Assembly (NCBI GenBank): GCA_052034865.1
Contig: JBPOIC010000023.1
Coordinates: 48,973-112,972, forward strand
Length of the DNA stretch: 64,000 nucleotides
Reading direction: 5' to 3'
Source: JBPOIC01 sp052034865
GTDB lineage: Bacteria; UBA10199; JADFYH01
A program made the translations under genes and the position numbers. Of the stretch, positions 53,039 through 63,500 are shown in pieces (positions within the stretch are counted from its first letter, which is position 1; each line of letters opens with the position of its first letter). The notes under the pieces were generated by a model, which was not told the origin of the DNA, did not search any database, and saw nothing but the letters and a program-made list of their open reading frames with translations.

Positions 53039-53644
53039 TTAATCCCGGCCCGGAATCATCACTTCACTGGGAACCACGATAGAATCTCGGCTGGCCAAGG
53101 CTTTCTGGCGTCGTTCATTCTGATCTTCCAAAGCCATGCTTTTGGCTGTGGCACCAAACATAAAACCCACCACGCTCGCCCCCAAGGTGGTGGCTACACC
53201 TAAAGCCAGACTGGCTCCCCCTAAAATTCCAAGAATTCCAAATAATGGTGGAAAATAATTATAGGTTTGAGTGGAGGGTATCGGGGCCAAATCGCAAGAA
53301 GCATCATAACCCTGCTCATCAAGCCATTTTTGAACATATCTTAAGATAGTGTTTTGATGAGGTATCCCACGTTGTTCGTTAAGTTTGGAAGCAAAGCGCT
53401 GTTTTGTATGATCCTGGATATGCCGAACGAGAGTTAATTTCTGCCAACGATCCAGCTGAGAGCAGTCAGAATCTTTCACCCCATTCATGGAGCTGGCAGT
53501 GAATTCAAGTAATGACCTGATTTCCGCATTCTCAACCTGGCCATCACTCAAGATGTCATCTATTTTCTTCTCGAGCCGAGCATCGAATTGGGCGTAGTTG
53601 AAATTTGGATATTGTCCTACTTCTTTACAAATTGAATCCGCCAT
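53039..53644 (-). CDS. Small protein with glycine-rich membrane hairpin, unknown function
   Basis: This 201-residue protein is not recognised. The N-terminal 120 residues are polar and helical, with three cysteines and no signal peptide. A hydrophobic Gly/Ala-rich segment (about 132-170: FGILGILGGASLALGVATTLGA...FMFGATA) could form a glycine-zipper hairpin in a membrane. A charged tail ends VPSEVMIPGRD. It stands alone between the peptide-transporter operon and the giant gene, reading away from the latter. Confidence 0.6.
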   Translation of the reverse strand: MADSICKEVGQYPNFNYAQFDARLEKKIDDILSDGQVENAEIRSLLEFTASSMNGVKDSDCSQLDRWQKLTLVRHIQDHTKQRFASKLNEQRGIPHQNTILRYVQKWLDEQGYDASCDLAPIPSTQTYNYFPPLFGILGILGGASLALGVATTLGASVVGFMFGATAKSMALEDQNERRQKALASRDSIVVPSEVMIPGRD

Positions 53645-54501
53645 AAAATCCCCTTATTTATTAAGGCTCCTCAAACCGCTGAATCACACTTTTCAAAAAA
53701 TTTCGATGTTCACTTTCACGATGGGCAAAGAGGGCTCTATTCTCTACCTATAGATGACACGCGCGCCCTATCATTTAATTTTTAATAATTTTATAAAGAT
53801 GACTTCTTATCGGAAGCCTAAAAGGAAAGTTGCCAAGAAAATATCTGCATTTGCTCATTTAAAAAAAGACGATTGATTTCAACATGTTGATCTCCTCCGT
53901 CCTCTCTTGCTTACCACCTGAAAGCCTTTCAACATCAGAAGAGTGAAATTGAAGACGGAGCATTTCCGAGCGGGAATAAAAATGGAAGACGGAGGAGATT
54001 ATCCCTTTGAAATCATTTGTTTTTCTACCCAACTGACAGCCGCTTATAAATCTTTCTTCCGTCTTAAAAAACCTCTCAGAACTTGCCCACTCCTTCTTAA
54101 TCATCAGATAATTTCTCCTCGGTCTTTCCAAAAAAAGATCTAACTAATAAGATTTTCTCAATGGGATGAAATACAAGGCGAAATTTCTGAAGAAAACCGG
54201 AGCGTACAGCGATATTCGTGAGAATTTTCTGAATAAATTTTAACGAAGCAGATCACCCAGTAAGAAAGTCCCAACTAATTGAAATTATATCCCTAACGCT
54301 TAAAGCCCTCTAAACAACAAAGCGTCAAATTTCTCGCAACTTCTTATAAGAGGGAACGATAACCTTCTTGGGTTTATCCTCTCTTCAACATACGCATCGG
54401 CTTGATTGCTGAACTCAAAAGTAGGGAGAGGAAATTTCTGCTACTTTTTTTCAATCTGATAAATCACATTTGGAAGTCGATTGTTCCCGAAGGAGAGTCC
54501 C
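53645..54501. other. AT-rich 857-base gap upstream of the giant gene
   Basis: No convincing gene is present. It holds a 12-base perfect inverted repeat (ATCTCCTCCGTC at 53890-53901 and its complement at 53988-53999), short GAAGACGGAG repeats, and the imperfect palindromic element listed at 54158-54257. The promoter and leader of the giant gene should lie here, but I cannot single out a promoter. A 90-codon minus-strand frame at 53859-54131 looks spurious. Confidence 0.5.
54158..54257. repeat. Imperfect palindromic element of about 100 bases
   Basis: The left half (GGGATGAAATACAAGGCGAA, then ACCGGAGCGTAC) and the right half (ending TTTTAACGAAGCAGATCACCC) are rough reverse complements. The phrase GAAATACAAGGCG...ACCGGAGCGTAC...AACGAAG resembles a palindromic element I recall from many proteobacterial intergenic regions. 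That recollection is unchecked. No function is evident. Confidence 0.45.
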
Positions 54502-57500
54502 TTGAGTCGCGAAATCTCGAACCATCTGTCCGGCCTGCCGCCGCATCTCACCCCTGAAACCTCACCGGCGCAAAGTCAGCCGCCGGCATCTCAACCCGAG
54601 ACCGTCCCAACACCTGCCGAGTCTCAGGTTGCGGCCGGGTCCGAATTTCATTTCGTTCCTCAACCGCCACTTTCTGTTCTGGGGGCCGAGAAGTATTTTC
54701 AGCAGATGCAAGAAAATTCCGGAAGCCTGTCTCCCGAGCAAAAAAGCGAGCAGCTCGCCAATGAAGCCGAGCGTCGAGGCGACGCAGGAAATCTGGAGGA
54801 TGCCGCGCGTCTTTATGCGCGCGCAGCCGAGCTTAAGCCCAAATCGGCGGATCTTTGGCTGAAGGCCGCCCGGGCGCATCAGGCCTGGGCCGATCAGTCG
54901 GTGATTGCGCCCGACGTGCGAAAAGCCCTGCATCAGGAAAGTTTGCGTCTTTCGGATTTGGGCCTTCAGGCAAATACTGATCATTCCGAGCTTCTCCTTT
55001 TAAAAGCACAGCTTTTGGCAATGGCCGGAAAATCAGACGAAGCCAAAAAACTATTGATCGATCAGATCCGCTCTCACCAAAAGCAGATCGACCAGGCTTT
55101 GTCTGAAACCCAGAATGCTCCAACCCTCTTTGCCTTCATCGAAGAAACCTTCTCTCAGAATGAACTTCTGAAAACAGGTCTTGAAAATTTTGGCGCCTCT
55201 CTTCCTTTGGAAATGGCTCAAAAAGATCTCGCCCAAAATTTGCGATCTCTGCAGGCCCAGCTTGATCTGAAACAGGCAGAAAAAGACAGGATCTCTCAAA
55301 CCCTCGAAGGGCTGGGTAAAGAGCTTTCGCTGACAGGACGGGCGGCAGAAATCATCAGCGGGGTTCTCGTCGGTCGGGGAAGTGGCTCTTTGACGGATGA
55401 GCAGCAGCTTTTATGGCAAAATCAATATCAGCTCGAGGGGCGGTTTTCCAAACTCTCGGAGGAAATGGCCGCGCTGAAAAGTAAAAGTCGCACATTTGAA
55501 AAACAGCTCAACCGGCAAGGCCTTGAATGTCGCCAGGAGATACAAAAGTCGGGAACGACCAAAGAAAAGCTCGCGCGCCTGAATTCCCTTCTTCAAATCG
55601 ACCGCGAAGTAAAAGATGCAAAGGCCTTCAGCGAGGACTTGAGACTTTTCACAGAGATTTTGGATGGAGCGGATGGTGAGCTGAAAGCGACCGAGCGTTT
55701 TGATCACTATGCCCAGATTTTGAAGGAATGGAGTCTTCTTCGAGATCAAAAAGAGCTCATTTTAGGAAATCAGGTTTCTGTCTGGCAGTCCCTTCCGGAA
55801 CTTCAGGAAATGATGATCCGGATGGAAGAGATTCAGTCGCGCCTTCTGCAGCTCAACCCAGAAACCTTTTCGGACCCGACTTCCTCCCAGGTTTTGTGGG
55901 AGATGCTGGAAGGTTTGATCCATCGTGGCGATCCGGCCCTGCGTGCCCATCTTTCCGTCGAAGGATTCAAAAATTATTTCCTGCACAGCCAGCAGGCTGA
56001 AGCACTTTTACAAAAGGCATACGAGACGGAGGATTTAAAATCCCGTCAACTTTTACGGCTCTCCGCCCTCCATGAAACCGCCAGCCTGCATCAAAACGAG
56101 AAGATGGAGGCCGTACTTTCCTCGCTCCTCGAAAAACTGGCGTCCGAAAAAAATGAAAAGGATCAGATTCTTTTACTCACCCACATTCTGGAAGCCCTCG
56201 AAGGCACCGGCCAGGAAGCCACCCTGATCGCTCTGCGCTCGCTGGCAAAATCCGAAATCGAAAACATTCTGAAAGTTGCGGATGTAGATCCGATGATTCA
56301 GTCCGAGCGCTTGATGGCCGCTCGCCAGCTAGCCCAAACGGCCCATGAAGAAGGCTTGGTGCGACAGATGGAAAGCGCGCTGACAGAGGTGCGCGATCAG
56401 CTCGCTCAAAAACTTTCAGAGGCCCAAAACGGCACGTACTCGATCGATTTGGAGAAGCGTTTGGAGATCGCCCAGCGACTAGTAGAAACCAACGGTTCGT
56501 TGGATCCGAATGAAGAAATTACCAAAGAGTGCGCCAGGCTAAAATCCGCAAAGCGCCAGGCGAACCGCTTTGGCGATGCCGTAGAACGGCGCATGGAGGC
56601 GCACTCCGCTCAAACCGCTGAACTCAACACCCAGGCCCTTCAGCAGGCAAAAGCAAATGTGATGGCTCGCAGGATGGAGCATTTAGCTCTTTGGAAAAAA
56701 GAAATTTTATCGGCCGAGTCTCTGCCGGTTGAAAGACGGCTGGAGCTTGGAAAGCGCCTGCTGCAATCGACGCTTGCTTACAAGGCCTTCACCACCACTC
56801 GTGCGGCCCTGCTGGATAGCAGCGTTTTTGAAACTGAGTTAAAATCGGTGACCAGCCTTCTCAAATCGCTGATTCGCCAGGGAGTGGAGTCGAGGCTGAA
56901 AGCAGAGTTGGCGACGGAGGAGAAGGAAATCCTGGTTCAGGATGCCTTCACAGTCTTTGAGTCTGCCCTACAAAAGATCGATTCCGCCCGCCCAGAAACC
57001 CTTCAGTTTTTAGAAGAGATTTCTCTCTCGGCCCTGCAGTTGTTTGTCCAAAAGGATGAGCTGGCGCGCGCCCATCTTCATGAGCTTCAGGCCGAATATC
57101 GAAAATTCGATCTTAAAACTGCACGCCCGGGCGAGCTTGAGACGTATTTGGAAAAATTCGAAAAACTTGCAGAGCACTTTTCTGAGCTTAGGCTTTTTGA
57201 GCTTGTGAAAGAGGCGATGGACGCTCACCTGAAGTTAGGCAAGCTCGAAGAAATTGCTCCACCCGAAAAAGCCCATCTGCTCTTGAAAGTCGCCGAAGTG
57301 TATCGCAAGGCCGGCATGCTTTCCGAATGTCGATCGCTTTTATATCAGGTTCATCAAATGCCTGGCGATGGACTGGAATCCGTTCAGGATCTGGCTCACG
57401 CGATGGCCCTGCTCTTGGATGGCAGTGTCGAAAAGGCGAAGGATGTTTTACGCAGGCTTTCGCAGGATGAAATGGCGGTGTCATTGCTGCATGCGCTTGA

Positions 57501-60500
57501 GGCCAGTGAGAAGCATCAGAAAGTTGCGCTTAGTTTGCAGATCGCGCGCTCGGTGATGGCCTCGTATGCCCGTCAGGAAAAAAAGCTCGGTTCGAAAATT
57601 GCCGGCGATCAGCTCGAAGTTCAGCAGGAACTTATTCTGGCTCAGATGGATCGTCTGGTTTCTTCGGGTGAGACCAAAACCCTGGCCGAGGCTTTTCATC
57701 AGGTTAAGATGCAACCCGAGTTTCAGGCCGTCCTTGGAAGTTTTTCAGAATCGAATGCCGGTTCCCGTCTGCAAACCTTTTTGGAAGAAATTTCCCGTCC
57801 CCATGTTCGAGAAACCGATCTGGCCCGTGCTACCACACGCCTGGCTGTTTCGCTGGCAACCTTTGGCGATTACGACATCAGCGGCGAGGTGATGGGATTT
57901 TTTGCCGGCTCGAAGGATGAGCAGGTGGCGAAAATCATCAAGGGGTTTGAAGCCCAACTTTCGGAGGCTACGCTCAGTAAAGATGCCCTCGGAATTTTTT
58001 TGGCGATCAACCCGATGGTGATGGCCTTCACCTCAGCCTCTACGATTAAAAGTTTGGGTGATTTTAGAAATAGCGTCGGCGATCAGGCCGTCGATTTTGC
58101 CTTGGGTGCGGTGACAAAAATTGCGGTCGCAGGAAAAATCGCAAGCCTGATTACCAAAAAGTTCGGGCAAAAAGCCTTAGGTTCACTGGCCGGTCGCGCC
58201 GCGATTTTTACCGCCGAAGAAGCCGCCAATCTTTTTGGAATGGGCCTGCGCAATCATTTCTTATCATTGATGGATCCTGAGGCCTTGCCATCTGAAGAAG
58301 GTGCGTTTGCCAAAGAGCTTAAAAAGAACATCTTGCAGTCGCTCATGGGCCGGCTGGCGGGCGCAAGCATGGGGCGTGTTGGAAAGGCCGCAGCCAGGAC
58401 GAAGACTTTCGGTCAGGCAGGAAAAATGGGTCAGCGCGAGTTGGGCAAGTGGAGCGGCCGTGTGATGAAGGGTTTGACCTATCAGGCCAACATCACCTCG
58501 ATGGTGGTTTCCGATATCATGGCCGAAGAGTTGGGTTGGGCACCCAAAGCACAGAAGTCTCTGTTGGGGCATTTTATTCATTCGATGAAAATGGATCGCG
58601 AGATCCACGCGGTCGGTCGTCACATTCACTTTGTAGCCAACGTCGCCACGCGCGGAAAATGGACCTCCCTTGAGCATTCCGTTGCTCAGCAAATCGAGCA
58701 GGCCAAGGCCGAGCGCCAGGCCGAACATTTGCATGAGAGTGCCCGCCACCAGTTGGAAGCCGAAGGTCGCGAGCTCACTCCTGAGAAAATCCACGAGCGT
58801 GCCCTTCAGCTCTACGCCTATGCCCAACGTCAGGAAGCTTTAGGGAAAAATTTAGACGATCATGAACTTCACCAGGCATTTAAGAATGTTCACCAGCAGG
58901 TTCATCAACTCGCTGAAAACCTAAAGCTTTCAAACCCGGAAGATGCCCGTGCGATCGAAGATCATCTGCGCACGATGGTCTTGCAGGGTCATTTGACTCA
59001 AGCTCAATTAAGCCACCTGCTTGAAAATCCGCCAAATCTTTCTTCTATAGAGTCAGGAGTTTCTGCATTTGTGCGAGTTCGGAATGAGGATTTTCAGGGA
59101 GGATATCGAAACGCCGGCAGGGTGGAGGTAGACGAAACCCCTGAAGCCCTTAAGGCGCGCGAAAATCAGGAGGTACAGGTTCGCCAGCAAATGCTCGCCC
59201 AGATTGCGCTCTGGGCCATCGATCATACGGATTCTACACACTCAACGGCTGGTGTGATCACGCATTTGAGCAGCAGGATGGATGCCCTTTCGGCGGCCGT
59301 AACAGAGGCCTCGCGGCATCTCATCGGCAAGGCGCCTCACGCAGCTGAAGAATTGGCCCAGTGGCAAAATCTCGATCTTTCCTTGCGTCAGCAGCTTTTC
59401 ACCCGACTTTTGGCCTCGCCGATGGCATCGAAAGAAGCCGCTTTTGATCCGCAAAATCTTTCTCGCCTGATTGAAAATCTCCCTCAGGCCCTGCGCCTGT
59501 TGAATGAAGGACTTAAGGATTTTGTAAAGCGGGTGACTGCGCAGGAAAACGATCACCCTGATTCTCACGAAGCCCTTTCTCCACAAGTCCGTCTGATCAG
59601 CGCCCTGGCCTTAAACGCCTTATCCGACACAAGTTTGAAATCGCCTGAAAAATTATCGGTGCGGGTGGAGGCGCTTCGGGAAAGTTCTGAAAAAATTGAA
59701 AAGGCCCTGGCAGAAGCGACTGAGAAAATTTTGGGGAAGAGTTCAGAGCCCAAAGACGTGATCACCTTAAAGCAGCGGCTGATTTACGAGTGTGTGGATC
59801 TGAAGGATAGATCCGACGCGCTTGTTATAAAAGCCATCGCCCGCATCCAAAAGATTGCGAAGAAAAACGCCGGCGCAAATCAGAATCCAAATCCTGCGGG
59901 TGCATCCGCCTCAGGCGGACCGAACACACCTGATCACATACAGACGTCTGTATCTGTCGGATCGCCCAAATCTGAACGGGCGACGCATCCATCGCTCCTG
60001 CAAGGGGAAATATTACATCAACGCCTTCACACCATCGCCTTCAATGTGCGCGCGGTTTTAAACTCCGATCTGCCCGCTCTCATGTCGAAATCGCCGGCTG
60101 AGATCGCTCAACAGGTGCGTGGTTTTGTAGCCGATCATCTCGAGGCGGATCCCGTTTTGGCCGAGCATCCTGCCCTCCAAAAAATGGTGGATTCACTCAC
60201 GACCTCTGTCTTGCTGGTTCAGGAGCACGAAGCGCGTCTGCGCTCTCCTGAACGCACACCCGAGGAGCGCAAAATCTCGCTAAAAAATCGTTTGAGCGAG
60301 GCAGGGCTTGATCCCAAATTGATCGAGGCCAGCGCCGAGGTTGAAAAAATTCTCGCACCCCTTTCTGAACCCTCTCAGAATCTTAAGCAGGCCTTCGCGC
60401 AGGTGAGCGAAGCCCTTCTTCAGATTTCAGAAGATCACCCAACGCTCGCAGCCCTTGCCTTGCCAGCCCTTTCGGATTCTGCCAACACATCGGCCTCTTC

Positions 60501-63500
60501 TTTGCCAGAGGATAAATCTTCACCTCTCGCGCAAACCCACGCAGTTCCCGCACCTGCGCCTGTGACAAATCTGGAGCCTAAGCCGGCTCCCATCATTTCA
60601 AAACCAACTCTTGAATTTGCAAAAAAAGTTTTCGATCCAGCCAACAATCCTGAGCTGATAACGCAGGTCCCTGAACTTCCTCACACTCCAGAAGCACCGG
60701 ACGCCCCGCAAACCCTTGCCGCAGGCCTGGTTGCCGGCGCTGAGGGTCGAGCCGCTGCCAAAAAAGCTGCTGGAAGGAAATCGGATCCAAAAGACAAAGT
60801 TGTGGATGGGGATAAAGAGTTTGTCGGCCTCAAACCGGAAAAACTCGCCCCTGCTTTTGCAGCGGGAGGAGATGGGGGAGGGGGATACAGTGAACGTGAA
60901 TTGAGTCTGATCTTTGGAGCAGGAGAAGAGTCGCGCCCACCAATTCCTACTCAATTTGCTCATTATCTTGATGCCGAAAAAGCCCGTCAGGAAATGATGG
61001 AAGATCATCGCGAGCTATTCGATACAGATATCTCAAAAGTCCGGGAAAAAATCGCTCAGCTTAAAAGAGAATATAAAGTTGAGTTAAGATTGGCTCAACA
61101 AACTAAAGGACCTTTAGCTCGGTTATTAGAAAGTAAGTATGAGCTAGATCTTCTCGCCCTCAAACTCCACGAGGCGCGACTGGATGCCCTTTCTTTGACT
61201 GAATATTTACCCATTGAAGAATATCAAAGAAGGGCCAGAGAGGCCGTGCAAGAAGGAAATCTTGAACTGGCCATGCGCTGCAGGGCTGCAATCGATGCTC
61301 TCCAAGACCGGGAAGGAATAAAAGGAAGAAGCGGAATTGAGCATTTAGTTGAAGACATTTTCCCTTTCTATAGCCATCGAGAAATTGATGATACTCCATT
61401 TGAATTAAATATTGCTGGTGCCTTGGGATTTACAGATTCTTCGGAGGGAGGCACCTTTCTCCCCGAGGGTGTTGTTCGTGCCAGCCTGGGTTTGCGGGGT
61501 GAGAATGAAAGTGTTGAGACCTTCGAAAAGAGATTGAAAGAGGAAACAGCTTCCTGGACGGCCCTTTCGCAGCATCTCGCCCCTGCTCATCCTGTTGTTT
61601 CACTACTATTGAGCGTTACAGGTTTTGAAAGACGCCTGCTGGTGGAAGATACAGTCATCAATCTGCCAAATGAAATCGGAAATGCTATTAATTTAGCTCG
61701 GGCAAAAACAGGTGCGTTTACTCCATTTGAAAATCCTGTTGTCTTAAACAGGAATACTGAATCAAACCTCGAGTTGCTGAATCATGATTGGAAGGTATTA
61801 GATAATCTTGGGAATGAAATTTACGACCTGGCAGCAAGTCGCGAATTTGTGGAAAGGATTCGCGAGCACAAGCTTGCTTTGCTTGCGTCGCAAGAGCGAC
61901 ATTTATTATCGGCAAAGTCGACCAAAGACATCGATTCAATTAGAGAAAAACTCAAAGAAGAGATTGCCTGTTTAAGAACGCAGGATTTGTCTCCTGATTT
62001 GTTAAAAGATCCCTTGGCTATAGAGGATCTGGTCTTAACGATCGCCCGTGCTTCAACTCTGAAAGCCCTGATTTACCAGCTGGATCCTGCCAATGCCGGT
62101 AGTTCAAAGATCTACACCTTCATCGATGCCACTCTCGAGATCATGGCCGAACAGGGTTTGATCCAATCCAAAAAATCGGATCTCTCCGCCCTCATCCCCA
62201 CTCCTTTAATCATCGATCCCGCAAGCGCAGGCTCTGTGCCCTCTGCCAGCGTAGTGCTCTCTGCCCTCAAAATTATGCTCGCCCATGCTGCGGCCGATCC
62301 TATCACCCGCGATACGATTCTCTCGGGCGCTTTGGGCCTGCAAGTCGCCCTGAGCGGTGCCGCCGCACGCCTGCGCGCAGGTGCCTTAGAGCTCTACGCT
62401 CAGGCAACCGACTTCGTGCACGCTCGCCTTGCCCACATCGAACAAACCTTCGCTTCCGCTGCCGCCGCGCTCTCTGGCCTTCAGCCTGCCTTGGCGGGTG
62501 GGGTGGGAGAGATTGGAAGGGTAGAAAATTTATTTTCGAGCGGTGGAGAAGCGCCAAACAGAAGTGAAGAATATCAGCAAGTTTTGGATCAGGTGTTATT
62601 GTTGAATGATAAAAGCCCAGCCAAAGAAAGGATCTCTAAACTGTCAGGTCTTGCCGAAGCACACTTTGCTAAAGGGAATAAACTGGAAAGTTGGTACTTG
62701 GGGCTTGTGATCAAAGAAATACAAATCACAGCTCTCGGCAATGGCTCTCCAACTCTGGAAAATCTGCAAAATCAATTAAGCAATGTAAGATTTACACGAG
62801 ATCAACTTGCACGGCAAACAAAGCAAGCTTTTAATACTGTGCTTATTCGCCAATTAGAAAAATTAGAAGAGCAGGAGCTGGTTTTATCTTTGGCAATTGA
62901 GCGGAGGTTGTGGAGTGAGCAATCTGAAATGTCTGTGTGGAATACGTCTTTAAGTAAGGCTCAAAAGCAATGGAAGGATTACTTTGAGAAGAATTCACAT
63001 CCTCGAACAGCAAGAAACATGCTTTTTGCCAGGGCCAGGGTAGAAGCCATTACAGCCGCTTTGCTGGTTAGCAAAGGGTATTCAGAATCAGATTTTGTAT
63101 CGGTCCTCGAAAACACGCCCTGTTCCTTTGTAGGTTATGATCGCGTTTTGAATGATAGCCATCTTGAAAATGGTGGGTTGTCGCTAATGAGTTCTTTGAA
63201 ACCTAATTGGGATTATGAAGGCGCCCATGGACCAATCCATTTATTTAATCTGGCATCACACACAGAAGATTTTAATTACAATAAAAAGAATATCAGGATC
63301 ACCGTTATCTTGGCCGATAATCAACTAGATCTTTTTATAGAAAATATTCCTAAAACAGCAGGCGAACGCGCACATAACTTTGTTAATCATTATACCCACG
63401 AACTGATCCTCTTGATTCAAAGTCCTAACAATCATGATATCGGTGAAAGAGAAGGCCCGATCAAAGCGTTCTATGAAGAACAGTTGGCGAATCGTGCTCT

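Noticed and set aside
53859..54131. 90-codon minus-strand frame in the gap before the giant gene
   Set aside because: Composition reflects local GACGGAG repeats; no recognisable features.
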